In this document: positions 27,003 through 36,334 of the stretch, one piece after another
Numbering within the stretch: the first letter of the stretch is position 1
How the letters are laid out: each line of letters begins with the position of its first letter
Source: Salipiger mucosus DSM 16094
GTDB taxonomy: Bacteria; Pseudomonadota; Alphaproteobacteria; Rhodobacterales; Rhodobacteraceae
Assembly: GCF_000442255.1 (NCBI RefSeq)
Contig: NZ_KE557274.1
Span: forward strand, 387,850 to 451,849
Direction: 5' to 3'
DNA length: 64,000 nucleotides
Position numbers and translations under genes: made by a program
The notes under the pieces: model-generated
Told to the model about the DNA's origin: nothing
What the model saw: the letters and a program-made list of their open reading frames with translations, nothing else
The model's database searches: none

Positions 27003-27275
27003 ATGATCACCGCAACCTGGACCCGCCCCGCCATCTTCCGCATTTTCCACCTGATCGGTTTGCGCGGCCGTACAACGCCCCCGCGCTGCGGCCCGATGCC
27101 CCACTGGATCAACGATCCGCAGATGTCCGAGCAACTGCTCAATGACACCGGCCTCAGCGCTGAGGATCTTGGCTTCGCCGAAGCAATAACGAAACCACGC
27201 CCGTCTTCATGCAGCCAGGCCAGTGGTGACAGCGCTCGCCAGGCCCACCAAAGGCGCTGCGCGGAGATTCAGTAG
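27003..27275 (+). CDS. Small hypothetical protein
   Basis: ATG 27003 has an AGGAAGGA ribosome-binding site. The N-terminal 65 residues, with WINDPQMSEQLLNDTGLS, resemble short DUF1127-like proteins that end in a conserved leucine/aspartate-rich helix; the last 25 residues look like read-through sequence. It lies divergently from the broken regulator. Low certainty that it is expressed as shown. Confidence 0.45.
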   Translation: MITATWTRPAIFRIFHLIGLRGRTTPPRCGPMPHWINDPQMSEQLLNDTGLSAEDLGFAEAITKPRPSSCSQASGDSARQAHQRRCAEIQ

Positions 27276-27280
27276 CCGCG

Positions 27281-27554
27281 GCCGAGGCTGCCCGGGCAGC
27301 GCTCGTAGACGGCACGGTGATGCAGGTTGAGCCCTACGCCCAGGACCGGCTTGAGGACAACTTGACCCCTATCGGGCGGCTCTACTACGCCGTCTCCATC
27401 ATGCTCTGCTGCGCGCATGCAATCTCGCAGGAGGGCAATCACGTTCCTGGCGCGCAGGCCGGTGAGGCGCGGCTGTCCGACATCTTACGCAAGGCGGGCT
27501 TCGGCTGCTTCGGCCGAGACGTCGTTCAATCTCATCCGCGAAGCGCGGCCTTGA
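27281..27554 (+). pseudogene. Class I SAM-dependent methyltransferase, C-terminal remnant
   Basis: The sequence encodes ALVDGTVMQVEPYAQDRLEDN, then PIGRLYYAVSIMLCCAHAISQEG and AQAGEARLSDILRKAGF. These are the last strands of a winged-helix plus methyltransferase protein family. The expected ending SFNLIREARP is present but in a shifted frame (to TGA 27554). The N-terminal two thirds, including the SAM-binding motif, are missing. Confidence 0.65.
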
Positions 27555-27716
27555 CCTCGCGATGCGACGGGGAGGGCGATCGTCGAACCGATCAGACCAC
27601 GCACGGCGGCGCGACGCGCTGCCGTCATCGCCGCGCCGGTACCGGCCTGGAGCGAAGAAACCGCAACGAGCAGGTGTCGGACAGTTTATCGCCATACCAG
27701 GCGAGGGCTCGTCGAA

Positions 27717-28295
27717 TTATTCCTGCATCACGGGAGTGATCTTGCCGATAGGGGCTCCGGCGAGCGCGCCATGCTCACGCAGCGTGTCCGGACTGTCGGC
27801 GCGATAGACGCAATAGGTCCCATCGCCGGTGAGATAGGAGTGGTCCCACTCGATGATGTCGCCGAGCTTCGCGATGGCCGCGTTCGATCCTGCCGAGATC
27901 TTCTGTTTCTTTTCCAGGCCGAAGAAGCCGACTCCGGGGATCGGGCGCTCGATGACGTAAACCTGGTGACCCGCACGCGGTTCGGGTCCGGCGGGTCGAC
28001 CGCCGCCAACAGTCGGCGAGTTGACGAACAGGACCTCGGAGATCTTTTCGGATGTTACGGATGCATCCCGCAGCAGGGCATGCACGTTCGCCTCGTCGTC
28101 GGCGCTGAGCACCACATAGCTGTCGGCGCCGGCCGACAGGGTTTCGTCAACGGTCAACCCGTGCTCCCGCAAAAGCGCCTTCGGCGGCGTCTCGAAAGGT
28201 GCCTCGAGTTCAACGACGTATTGTCCGGCCATCGCTGCGACCGGGGTGAGACACAGGGCGGCAAGGCCGCTGCGGATCAGGGATGAGTGGGACAT
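27717..28295 (-). CDS. Secreted DUF4242-like protein
   Basis: ATG 28295 gives a signal peptide (LAALCLTPVAAMAGQYV). The C-terminal half carries VYVIERPIPGVGF, then SNAAIAKLGDIIEWDHSYLTGDGTYCVYRAD, matching DUF4242 proteins (sometimes called nickel-binding-like or SCO4226-like). The N-terminal half contains a related, weaker copy. It is divergent from the regulator at 28395, with about 100 bases between, and may be controlled by it. Confidence 0.7.
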   Translation of the reverse strand: MSHSSLIRSGLAALCLTPVAAMAGQYVVELEAPFETPPKALLREHGLTVDETLSAGADSYVVLSADDEANVHALLRDASVTSEKISEVLFVNSPTVGGGRPAGPEPRAGHQVYVIERPIPGVGFFGLEKKQKISAGSNAAIAKLGDIIEWDHSYLTGDGTYCVYRADSPDTLREHGALAGAPIGKITPVMQE

Positions 28296-28394
28296 GTTGG
28301 CCTCCCATGATGAGGTTGGAGTGTTCCGGCTTCCGTGGCTATGCCGCCAGAAACCCTTTAAACTCTTGCCGGAAAGAGTGCCGGGATGTCCTGA

Positions 28395-30041
28395 ATGAAA
28401 CCCGATATTGTCACGAAATCCGGTAGCTTGCTGATCGGAGTATATCGCTACGATCTCGACTCGGGTGCGCTTGTCGGGGCGGATGGCAATCCGGTGCGAT
28501 TGCGGCGGCAGTCCGCGGAGGTCCTCTCGGTGCTGGCCGCGCATGCGGGCGAGGTGGTCGGCCGCGAGCGGCTCATCGACGCCGTCTGGAAGGGCGTCGC
28601 GACCACAGACGACTCACTCATCCAGTGTATCGCCGACATCCGCCGCGCGCTCGGCAAGGATGCGGTGGAGACCCATCCAAAGATCGGCTACCGGCTGGTG
28701 GCGACCGCGACCCCGGAGGCGCCCCGGGTTGCGGCCTGGACGCGCCTTCCGCGCGTCATGGCGATCGTGGCGGCGATCGCGTTGCTGGCCACTGGGGCGA
28801 GCCTCTGGCGGGGCTGGTCCGGGTCCGCTCCCGGCACCGCAGACGCCACCATCGTCACGCCCGACATCGTTCCAGACAAGACACTCGCCGTCCTGCCCTT
28901 CGTGAATCTCGGCGGTGGCGAGGCCCTGCAGTATTTCGGCGACGGGCTCAGCGAGGACCTGACCACCGACCTTGCCAAGGTCTCGGACCTGACCGTTATC
29001 TCGTTTGCCTCGAGCGGCGACTTTACCGATGCCGAGGCGGGGTTCAGGGATATCGCGCAGGATCTCGGTGTGCGCTATCTCGTTCGCGGAACCGTGCGCC
29101 ATTCCGGCGCGCGCGTGCGCATCAACGTTTCGCTGATCGACCCCTACAAGGGCGTCAATGTCTGGGCTGAGCGCTTTGACCGCGTCAGGCAGGATCCCTT
29201 CGACGTCCAGGAGGACGTCACACGCGCCGTGGTCGACGCGCTTTCGCTGACGCTCGAGGCGGAAGATGCCCCCTCGCGCGTTTCGCCTGACGCCTATTTC
29301 ATGCTGCTGCGCGGGCTCGAGCCCTTGCGGGAAAACACTGTCGCCGGGAACCGCCTTGCGCGCGAGTATTTCGAACGCGCGCTCGAACTCGACCCGGATT
29401 ATGCGCGCGCCCATGCATACATTGCTGTTGCTCACGGGCGCGACACGCTCTTCGCCTATTCAGGCGGACACGGGCGCAGTTCCGTTCAGACGGGACTCGA
29501 GGCGGCGATCACGGCGATACGGCTCGAGCCGGACCTGCCCAACGCGTATCTCGCTCTTGCGATCCTGAACCTCGCCATTGGACAGCACGACAAGGCGCTT
29601 GCCGCCGCGCGGCATTCCATCCGTCTCAACCGGAACTTCGCCGATGGTTACGCCATCCTAGCCGAAGCAGGGGTCTATGGTGGTGATCTGGACGAGGCGC
29701 TGGAGGCGATCCGGCATGCCAAGCGTCTGCATCCGCATCATCCTGCAAGCTATCACTGGATCGAGGGCCACATCCGGTTCCAGATCGGGGATGCCGGTGC
29801 TGCCCGGTCACTATTGGAACTCATGGTCGAGACGTCGCCGGGGTTTGTGCCTGCCTTCGTAACGTTGGCCGCGACCTACTCCGAATTGGGGGAACCGGAA
29901 CGCGCCCAGTCGGTATTGGCGGCCGCCAGTGCGCTAACCCCTGACTTCTCGGTCGCCGAGTATATGGAGGCAACGCCATACGCCGATGAAGATCGCAGCA
30001 AGCGTTTGGCCAAAGCCTTGGCACGGTTGAGGTCCGATTGA
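28395..30041 (+). CDS. CadC-like winged-helix membrane regulator with TolB-like and TPR domains
   Basis: The 548-aa protein has an N-terminal OmpR-type winged helix (1-104; RLIDAVWKGVATTDDSLIQCIADIRRALGKDA, PKIGYRLVA). One membrane helix follows (about 119-137). A TolB-like periplasmic domain comes next (LAVLPFVNLGGGEALQYFGDGLSEDLTTDL, VRYLVRGTVRHSGARVRINVSL), then TPRs (YARAHAYIAVAHG, ADGYAILAEAGVYGGDLDEALEAI). Such proteins are often annotated as adenylate cyclases but contain no cyclase domain. It probably senses an envelope signal and controls nearby genes such as the divergent DUF4242 gene. Appears intact. Confidence 0.85.
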   Translation: MKPDIVTKSGSLLIGVYRYDLDSGALVGADGNPVRLRRQSAEVLSVLAAHAGEVVGRERLIDAVWKGVATTDDSLIQCIADIRRALGKDAVETHPKIGYRLVATATPEAPRVAAWTRLPRVMAIVAAIALLATGASLWRGWSGSAPGTADATIVTPDIVPDKTLAVLPFVNLGGGEALQYFGDGLSEDLTTDLAKVSDLTVISFASSGDFTDAEAGFRDIAQDLGVRYLVRGTVRHSGARVRINVSLIDPYKGVNVWAERFDRVRQDPFDVQEDVTRAVVDALSLTLEAEDAPSRVSPDAYFMLLRGLEPLRENTVAGNRLAREYFERALELDPDYARAHAYIAVAHGRDTLFAYSGGHGRSSVQTGLEAAITAIRLEPDLPNAYLALAILNLAIGQHDKALAAARHSIRLNRNFADGYAILAEAGVYGGDLDEALEAIRHAKRLHPHHPASYHWIEGHIRFQIGDAGAARSLLELMVETSPGFVPAFVTLAATYSELGEPERAQSVLAAASALTPDFSVAEYMEATPYADEDRSKRLAKALARLRSD

Positions 30042-30303
30042 ACCTATAGAAGCCGACCGTCAATCTTAGAGGCAAGATCCCCTCTCCGGGTCGTGCGATA
30101 CTCGTTGAATTTGAGGCACTCCAAGGTTCTGCACCTGGGGCGGGCCAAGACCTCGGCGGGTAGTACCCCAACGCTTGGTGTAGGAGGCCGCGCGCGGAGC
30201 CCCCGGCGTAGCGCAGCGCGCGGCCGGGTGTGACGCTGGCGGCCACCGTCGATCTTCGAGAAGGTTCGGGTTGCGAGACCTTGAACCAAGAACGGAGCTG
30301 ACG
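30042..30303. other. Upstream flank and probable left end of the IS256 relic
   Basis: No gene. The last part directly precedes the IS256 transposase start (GAACCAAGAACGGAGCTGACGATG) and is presumably the leader and left end of that element; I could not fix its terminal inverted repeat. Confidence 0.4.
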
Positions 30304-30679
30304 ATGACCGATGACAGAATGGCGCTGATTGAGCTGGTTGAGAAGCAGGCGGATGGCGACCTCGTCCGCGCGATGCTGGCCTTCGCGGCCGAGCGGATCA
30401 TGGAAGCGGAGGTCGAGGCGCGAACCGGTGCCGGGAAGGGCGTTCGCTCTCCCCTGCGGGAGGTTCAGCGGAACGGTTACCGGGACCGCGACTGGGACAC
30501 TCGTGCCGGGCGGATCGCGCTTGCAATCCCGCGGCTGAGAATGGGGAGCTACTTGGCCAGCTTCCTGGAGCCGCGACGGACAGCTGAGAAGATGGGGTGG
30601 ATGCCGCGCTCCCCTAACGGCATCGCGATGTGCCATGCTTGTGATGTCAAAGCACAAGACAGAATAGGAGACGGCATCC

Positions 30680-31708
30680 ATGGAAGAGGTTACTATGATC
30701 GGGATCGATCTGGCAAAGAACGTGTTCCAGCTACACGGCGCCACGGCGGAAGGGCAGCCTGTATTCCGAAGGAAGCTCACGCGTCCGCAGTTCCAGCGCT
30801 TCATGGCTGCGCATCCGGCCTGCACGGTGGCGATGGAGGCCTGCCCAGGCGCACACTACTGGGCGCGGGAGATGGAGCGGCTGGGCCATACCGTAAAGAT
30901 GATCTCGCCTCACTATGTCACGCCCTACGTCAAGCGGCAGAAGAACGATGCAGCTGACGCCGAAGCGATTGCCGAGGCTGCCACCCGGCCGCACATGCGT
31001 TTCGTAGAACCGAAGTCTGCCGACCAGCAGAGCCGTGCCGTGGTTTTCCGTGTCCGTCAGATGGCCATCGCGCAACGGACCGAGCTGGTGAACGCGCTAC
31101 GCTCGCATCTATACGAGTTCGGCTACATCGCGCCAGTCGGCGTGCGGCATCTGCCGAAGCTGATTGCGATGGTCGAGGACGAGCGAAGCAATCTGCCCGG
31201 GCCCGCACGCCCCGCCTGTCGAGCGATCCTACGCCAGATTGAGAGCCTCGATCACGAGATTCGCGCGCTCGATGCGCAAATCGCGGAACTGTCTAAGGAA
31301 AGCCACTGCGCCGAACTTGTGCAGACTATGTCAGGGGTCGGCCCGATTACCGCCATGGCCATCGAGGCCTTCGCACCGCCCATGGAGAGCTTCAAGCGCG
31401 GCCGCGACTTTGCCGCGTGGCTGGGTCTCGTGCCACGACAGAACTCGTCCGGCGGCAAGGCGCGGTTGGGCAAGGTCTCGAAGGCCGGGCAACACGATAT
31501 CCGGAGATTGCTGATAGTGGGCGCCATGTCCGCAATAGTGGGGGCTTCCAGGCGTGGAATCTCCGAAAACACATGGTTGGGACAGCTGATGCTTAGAAAG
31601 CCCCGCATGCTCGCGGCCATCGCGCTGGCCAACAAAATGGCACGGCGCATCTGGGCGATGATCACGAAGGGTGAAAGTTACCGGGATCCGGCACTGGCGA
31701 TGACCTAA
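30680..31708 (+). CDS. IS1111-group (IS110 family) DEDD transposase
   Basis: A 342-aa protein. The N-terminal RuvC-like DEDD domain has [15 protein letters not shown] (D), [13 protein letters not shown] (E) and [15 protein letters not shown] (D/D). After a coiled coil comes the Tnp20 domain: [16 protein letters not shown], then [21 protein letters not shown] with the candidate catalytic serine, and [16 protein letters not shown]. It is intact. The known mechanism of the family is RNA-guided excision and insertion through a circular intermediate. Confidence 0.93.
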   Translation: MEEVTMIGIDLAKNVFQLHGATAEGQPVFRRKLTRPQFQRFMAAHPACTVAMEACPGAHYWAREMERLGHTVKMISPHYVTPYVKRQKNDAADAEAIAEAATRPHMRFVEPKSADQQSRAVVFRVRQMAIAQRTELVNALRSHLYEFGYIAPVGVRHLPKLIAMVEDERSNLPGPARPACRAILRQIESLDHEIRALDAQIAELSKESHCAELVQTMSGVGPITAMAIEAFAPPMESFKRGRDFAAWLGLVPRQNSSGGKARLGKVSKAGQHDIRRLLIVGAMSAIVGASRRGISENTWLGQLMLRKPRMLAAIALANKMARRIWAMITKGESYRDPALAMT

Positions 31709-31958
31709 CAGGTTGCTGCCGGTCCGCCGGATATCGGGGATGTGAGGAAGGCACGAGCTGAATGGACAACTGATCGACCGGATCGGGGCAGGGAAAACCA
31801 GATAATGCGTAAGGGCTTCAAGCCCGGTGAGAAGTATTGGACCCGGCCCGCGAACCACCATCCCGGCCCGCGGCGCATGTGAAGAGCCGCAATCAGAGGC
31901 CTGACTCAAGCACGCACTCGATCACAGTCTCACGAGGTTCAATCTGTCCTTGCACTCC
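31709..31958 (+). ncRNA. Candidate bridge/seek RNA region of the IS1111 element
   Basis: About 250 non-coding bases lie between the transposase stop and the right subterminal repeat, where IS1111-group elements encode their guide RNA. A segment around 31858-31927 is conserved at roughly 75-80 percent in a relic at 39852-39920, which suggests functional constraint. Exact RNA ends were not determined. Confidence 0.55.
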
Positions 31959-32223
31959 GCGCGGCATCCACACAAGGCGTTGGTGGCGTTGATCCAAGAG
32001 GCTTACGTCCATGGGGTCTCCACGCGCTCCGTAGACGATCTGGTGAAGGCGATGGGCGCTGGCGGCATGTCGAAGAGCCAAGTCAGTCGCCTTTGTGTCG
32101 AAATCGACGAGCGGGTGAATGCATTCCTCTCCCGGCCGCTCGAAGGCGCTTGGCCCTAACTCTGGCTTGACGCGACCTACGTGAAAGTGCGGGAGAGTGG
32201 GCGGATCACCGACACTACAACCG

Positions 32224-32745
32224 TTAGGCTGTCCGCCGTGGCGACCTGATCAGCCTTGGACCTCTCCGAAGGTCGGCGCTCTTACACCATCTCTCGGGGG
32301 CACTACCGTGGTTCTGCATTCCGCATTCGTTCAGCAGCATGTCACTGACGAAAAGATGCCCCATGAACACCGCCGCCCTGTGCCCGGAAATGTTGGGACG
32401 AACACGGTTCGGTCGGTGCCGAGCGCCTGCATCAATGCCTCCGCCACCGGGCCGATGTTGCCCTCTGCGGTGCTGTCGAAGGTCGAGCAGTACTTGAAGA
32501 GGAACTGCGTTGCTCCCTGCGAGCGCAGCCAATCGAGCGCGACGAGCGATTGTGCTACCGCCTCCTCCACAGGGATCGAGCGGGTCTTGAGCGCGATGAT
32601 GGCCGCTTCGCAATCCAAGGCATCTTGGCTTGCGGGCATCCTGGTCATCAGCGTGGTGCGAAGACCGACACGGGTCAGTGTATTTCAGTGTATTGCCAAG
32701 GTCGCTTGCCCCGGTGAAATCATCGGCAATGCATCCCAGAAGCAT
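32224..32745 (-). pseudogene. DUF1537 four-carbon acid sugar kinase (OtnK-like), broken and truncated
   Basis: From ATG 32745 the frame starts MLLGCIADDFTGASDLGNTL, the OtnK/DUF1537 N-terminus. It shifts frame to continue AAIIALKTRSIPVEEAVAQSL, LDWLRSQGATQFLFKYCSTFDSTAEGNIGPVAEAL. It then shifts back to VFMGHLFVSDMLLNECGMQNH. About 170 of 420 residues remain. The 3' end is cut at the junction with the IS256 relic (about 32213-32224). Intact relatives phosphorylate 3-oxo-tetronates, fitting the sugar-acid locus next door. Confidence 0.82.
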
Positions 32746-32759
32746 CGGTCTCTCCTTTC

Positions 32760-33044
32760 TCAGCCGATCAGGTCGAGCGGTAGTAGTTTTGTCTGCGCGA
32801 CCCAGTCACGACTTTCCTCAACATGAGAGGTCAGGTGATCCGATGCAGCGTGGGCGTCGAGATGAGTCTGAGTTTCCCAGATCTCGTAGAACAGGAAACT
32901 CCCTGGCTCGACGCTGGATTCATGCAGGTCGTATTGCACGCAGCCAGCCTCGCTCCGGGTCGGTTCGATGAGGTCCTTCAACGACTTGCGTAGCCTGTCT
33001 TCACAGCCGGAACGGGCCCGGTGCATGGCAACGAGGTAGATCAT
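32760..33044 (-). CDS. YgiN/antibiotic-biosynthesis-monooxygenase-fold protein
   Basis: A 94-aa protein with MIYLVAMHRARSGCEDRLRKSLKDLIEPTRSEAGCVQYDLHES and FLFYEIWETQTHLDAHAASDHL, the ABM dimeric alpha-beta barrel signature. It is probably cotranscribed with the dehydrogenase at 33100 and the TRAP genes. Its role in such catabolic operons is usually unknown. Confidence 0.8.
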   Translation of the reverse strand: MIYLVAMHRARSGCEDRLRKSLKDLIEPTRSEAGCVQYDLHESSVEPGSFLFYEIWETQTHLDAHAASDHLTSHVEESRDWVAQTKLLPLDLIG

Positions 33045-33099
33045 GGGAAGTCTCCGAGGGTGGGGCCGGCAGCCGCGTCACGGATGCCGGACACAGGGA

Positions 33100-34473
33100 T
33101 CAGGCGGCGCTCTTCAGGCGTGCCCGGAACATGTCTTCCATGGCACGGCGTACAGTTACGGCTTGGCTGTCCGTGGCTTCGATATCGTCCCAGGTCAGCA
33201 TGGCGCCTTCCGCAACATCGCGCTTGAGTTTCATGCCGTGGGCCAGACCGATGGGTAGACCGTGGTTCTCCAGAGAGTCCTCTGCACGGGCGATCCGGCC
33301 CCAGACGGTGAAGCCGCCCTCGCCGTCGAGCATTTCGCCGGGCTTCAGTGCCTTCTTGGCCACCGCCACCACGTCCGAGGTCAGGTCGTTGGTGCGGCCC
33401 GTCGGCTCGTTGCGCAGCGCGGCGCTGGCGACACTGACGCCAAGCTCGAGCCCGATCAGGTGGGACGGACGATAGAGCGTGGCATAACGACCTGAGCTGT
33501 CGATGGTCACGCCGTATTCTTTGAAGCAGCGGCGCACGTAATCGGCACCAAGTCCGCTTTCGTCGCTCGCCTCCAGCGTCACGTAGACGCCCCAGCGCAG
33601 ATCACCGACGACCTGTCGGCCATCGCGCTCAAGGCTCGAGACCACCTCGACCATGCCCGACTCTTCGAGCACGCCGCCATGTGCCCTAGGCTTGAGCACC
33701 TCGGGCAGGTCATGAGTGCCGACCGGCGGGAAGAGCAGCCCGTCGCGCGGCGCGAGCAGGCCCGTCGCGTTCGAGATTGCCGCCATCTCCAGCGCAGATT
33801 TTGTGCCGTCGAGGAAGGAGTTGAACATCTGCGGATTCATCCCGCCCTCGGCCGCCTCCTCCGGCGTCAGGCCATAGTAGTCCCACACGGTGTCGGGGGT
33901 AGAGGTGGCGAACTTGGGCAGATACTTGGTGCCTTTGCCCGCCGCGACGACCTTGAAGCCGCAGGTGCGCGCCCAGTCAATCTGCTCGCAGACCAGCGCC
34001 GGCTGGTCGCCATAGGCCATCGAGTAGACGAGGCCTGCCTCGTCGAACTCCTGCACGAGGTAGGCGCCGGCCAGGACGTCGGCCTCGACGTTGACCATGA
34101 CCATGTGGCAGCCGTTCTCTGCGGCCAGGAGCGCATGACGGATGCCCGCGGCGGGGTTGCCGGTAGCGTCGACCACCACGTCGAGACCGGGTGTCGCGAT
34201 CAGCGCGGCACTGTCTTCGGTTAGGCACGTCTTGCCGGTGTTCATGGCATCGCCAAGATCGGTCGTGGTGGCGGCATCCGCATCCCAGCCGGTGTTGAGC
34301 ATAGCCTTTCGGGCACGCTCGGCCGAAAGGTCAGCAATGCCGACCAGGTGCATGCCGGGAATGTGCCGCACCTGGCTCAGGAACATCGAGCCGAACTTGC
34401 CCGATCCGATCAGGCCAACGCGCACGGGCTTTCCGTCGTTCTGACGCTGCATCAGTTTGGCATAAAGGTTCAT
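33100..34473 (-). CDS. NAD(P)-dependent homoserine-dehydrogenase-like oxidoreductase with SAF domain
   Basis: ATG 34473 follows GAGGAGAAT; the longer ORF start is rejected. The Rossmann fold starts at residue 18 (VRVGLIGSGKFGSMFLSQV). The catalytic/dimer region includes AYGDQPALVCEQIDWART and AAGKGTKYLPKFATSTPDTVWDYYG. A C-terminal SAF-like part begins near KALKPGEMLDGEGGFTVWGR. Such proteins occur with DUF1537 kinases and TRAP transporters in four-carbon or branched sugar-acid catabolism. Substrate cannot be fixed from sequence. Confidence 0.8.
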   Translation of the reverse strand: MNLYAKLMQRQNDGKPVRVGLIGSGKFGSMFLSQVRHIPGMHLVGIADLSAERARKAMLNTGWDADAATTTDLGDAMNTGKTCLTEDSAALIATPGLDVVVDATGNPAAGIRHALLAAENGCHMVMVNVEADVLAGAYLVQEFDEAGLVYSMAYGDQPALVCEQIDWARTCGFKVVAAGKGTKYLPKFATSTPDTVWDYYGLTPEEAAEGGMNPQMFNSFLDGTKSALEMAAISNATGLLAPRDGLLFPPVGTHDLPEVLKPRAHGGVLEESGMVEVVSSLERDGRQVVGDLRWGVYVTLEASDESGLGADYVRRCFKEYGVTIDSSGRYATLYRPSHLIGLELGVSVASAALRNEPTGRTNDLTSDVVAVAKKALKPGEMLDGEGGFTVWGRIARAEDSLENHGLPIGLAHGMKLKRDVAEGAMLTWDDIEATDSQAVTVRRAMEDMFRARLKSAA

Positions 34474-34484
34474 GTCTATTCTCC

Positions 34485-35744
34485 TCAGAAGACGGTGAAG
34501 GCAGGGACGAAGGCGGTCAGGCCAAGAACCGAGGCCGCGATCAGGTAGAAGGGCCACATCTCGCGGGCGACGGATCCGACCGGAACGCGCGCGATCGCGG
34601 ACGAGATGAACAGCGTGGTGCCCACGGGCGGCGTGAACAGGCCCACGCCGAGGTTGATGGTCATCATCACGCCCAACTGCGTTAGATTTAGACCGATGGC
34701 ATTGGCCAGTGCGACGAAGAGGGGCGCCATGAGCAGCATGGCTGCCGAAAGGTCGATGAACATGCCCACGACAAGCATTGAGACGTTCATCAGCAGGATG
34801 ATCTGCCAGGGTTCGCTGAAGTTACTGGTTGCCCAATCGGCGACCTGGCCCGGCACGTTGTCGAATGCCAGCACGAAGCTTACCAAGTTCGAGGCCGCGA
34901 TCACCAGCATGACGACACCCGTGGTGATCACCGTGCCGATCAGCGCCGCCGCGATCGAGGCCCACGTCAGGTCGCGGTAGAGAGCCGCGCGCAACAGCAA
35001 GGCATAGCCAGTCGCCAAGACGCTGACCTCGGTCGGAGTGGCGATGCCGAAGCGAAGCGAGACCACGATCAGCACCGGCAGCGAGATCGCGGGAAGCGCC
35101 GCGAGGATCACCCGCCCGATGGCTGGGCCGCCGGCGCCGCCCTCGAAGACCTGGAAACCCCGGCGCCTGGCGATCAGCCAGCAGGTGAACATAAGGCCGA
35201 AGGATAGCGCCAGCGCGGGCGCGACCCCGGCGGTGAACAGGTCGGCCACGGATTCGTTTGAGACGGTGGCAAATAGGATCAGCGGGATAGAGGGCGGGAT
35301 CAGCACGGCGATGATCGAGGACGAAGCAGTAATCGCCGCCGAGAACGCGGCCGGATAGCCTTCGCGGGTCATCCAGGGGATCATCATCCCGCCCATGGCC
35401 GAGGCATCCGCCACCGCCGAGCCAGAGACTCCGCCGAATAGGGTCGAACCCATGACGTTGACCTGCCCGAGCCCGCCGCGGAAACGCCCAACCAGCCGCG
35501 TGGCGAAGTCGATCAGTCGCTGGCCGAGCGCACCGGTCATCAACAGCATCCCCGAGAGGATGAAGAACGGAATGGCGATCATCACGAAATTCTGCGTCGG
35601 CTGGTAGAAGCGCAGCATGACGATGGTATCCGGCAGGCCGCCGAACCCGACAAGGGCGATGGCGGCAGCAAGGATCAGAGAAAAACCGATAGGTAGGCCG
35701 GTCAGCATGAGAAGCCCGAAGGCAACGAGGAGGGCAATGCTCAC
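34485..35744 (-). CDS. TRAP transporter large permease, DctM family (locus 1)
   Basis: A 419-aa polytopic protein with typical DctM stretches: GLPIGFSLILAAAIALVGFGG, PFFILSGMLLMTGALGQRLIDF, FGGVSGSAVADASAMG and GLFTPPVGTTLFISSAIA. It overlaps the small permease gene by four bases (35741-35744) and starts 12 bases before the dehydrogenase. It would import an organic acid driven by a sodium gradient. Confidence 0.93.
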   Translation of the reverse strand: MSIALLVAFGLLMLTGLPIGFSLILAAAIALVGFGGLPDTIVMLRFYQPTQNFVMIAIPFFILSGMLLMTGALGQRLIDFATRLVGRFRGGLGQVNVMGSTLFGGVSGSAVADASAMGGMMIPWMTREGYPAAFSAAITASSSIIAVLIPPSIPLILFATVSNESVADLFTAGVAPALALSFGLMFTCWLIARRRGFQVFEGGAGGPAIGRVILAALPAISLPVLIVVSLRFGIATPTEVSVLATGYALLLRAALYRDLTWASIAAALIGTVITTGVVMLVIAASNLVSFVLAFDNVPGQVADWATSNFSEPWQIILLMNVSMLVVGMFIDLSAAMLLMAPLFVALANAIGLNLTQLGVMMTINLGVGLFTPPVGTTLFISSAIARVPVGSVAREMWPFYLIAASVLGLTAFVPAFTVF

Positions 35745-36334
35745 AGCGTCACCTCCGTTTCGGTGCCGGCGGCAATGCCGCGGCGTTGCTGGCTGGCATC
35801 CTCACCGGTCAGGAGGGTTCGTAGGATGCCGGTCAGGGAAGTGAGGGAGAGAAGCGCGCATGCCATGGTAAGCCCGCCATAGCCCCATGCGGTGGGGATG
35901 CGCAGGATGGGGTAGAACTCGGACATGGTCACCTCGATCACCGTCAAGCCCGTGCGGGTCAGCCAAGCAAAGAGGAGCATGGCGGTCGCGTGGACAAGCA
36001 GGGACATGAGCGCGGCGGGGCGGTGCGGCAAAGACGACTGCAGCGCCTCGACGCAGATATGGCCGCCAGCCTGGGCCGCGAGCACGAAGGCGCTCGCGCA
36101 GAGCCAGGGAAATAGGAGATAGGGGATCTCGTTCACCCAGCCCGCCCCCTGTTCGGTCAGATAGCGCAGCGCGACCCCGGCGAGGATGGCCACGAACAGT
36201 CCGACCAGGGAGAGGATACCGGTGATCTGGGATAGGCGCGTGATGATCGCGTCCGTTCCCTCGGCGAGGCGCCAGCCGATCCGGGCTATGCCCGGATCCT
36301 GCGCGTCGCGACAGGTCGCGCTGCGGTCGGTCAT
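35741..36334 (-). CDS. TRAP transporter small permease, DctQ family (locus 1)
   Basis: ATG 36334 overlaps the stop of dctP (ATGA). A 197-aa protein with four helices: ILSLVGLFVAILAGVALRYL, GWVNEIPYLLFPWLCASAFVLA, a third around LLVHATAMLLFAWL, and WGYGGLTMACALLSLTSL. The N-W/E-I-P-x-L-LFPWL motif is diagnostic. Confidence 0.9.
   Translation of the reverse strand: MTDRSATCRDAQDPGIARIGWRLAEGTDAIITRLSQITGILSLVGLFVAILAGVALRYLTEQGAGWVNEIPYLLFPWLCASAFVLAAQAGGHICVEALQSSLPHRPAALMSLLVHATAMLLFAWLTRTGLTVIEVTMSEFYPILRIPTAWGYGGLTMACALLSLTSLTGILRTLLTGEDASQQRRGIAAGTETEVTL

Larger units (their letters stand above)
30592..31974 (+). mobile_element. IS110-family, IS1111-group element inserted in the IS256 relic
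   Basis: The insertion is delimited by the uninterrupted IS256 reading frame on both sides. Subterminal inverted repeats are perfect over 13 bases: GTGGATGCCGCGC at 30597-30609 and its complement at 31959-31971, lying 3-6 bases inside the ends, as is typical of the IS1111 group. No target duplication is seen. Length about 1383 bp, apparently complete. Confidence 0.88.
30304..32213 (+). pseudogene. IS256-family transposase, split by an IS1111-group insertion and 3'-truncated
   Basis: The 5' part (30304-30591) encodes [19 protein letters not shown] to [11 protein letters not shown]. The continuation, ALVALIQEAYVHGVSTRSVDDLVKAMG to VSRLCVEIDERVNAFLSRPLEGAWP, resumes at about 31975 after the inserted element. 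A TAA (32157-32159) replaces the tyrosine codon before LWLDATYVKVRESGRI. The gene then stops matching at about 32213, so the rest of the DDE domain has been deleted. The two parts join without loss at AEK/AL. Confidence 0.88.

Noticed and set aside
28395-30041. Adenylate cyclase, a common annotation for this protein type
   Set aside because: There is no cyclase catalytic domain; only winged helix, membrane helix, TolB-like and TPR regions are visible.
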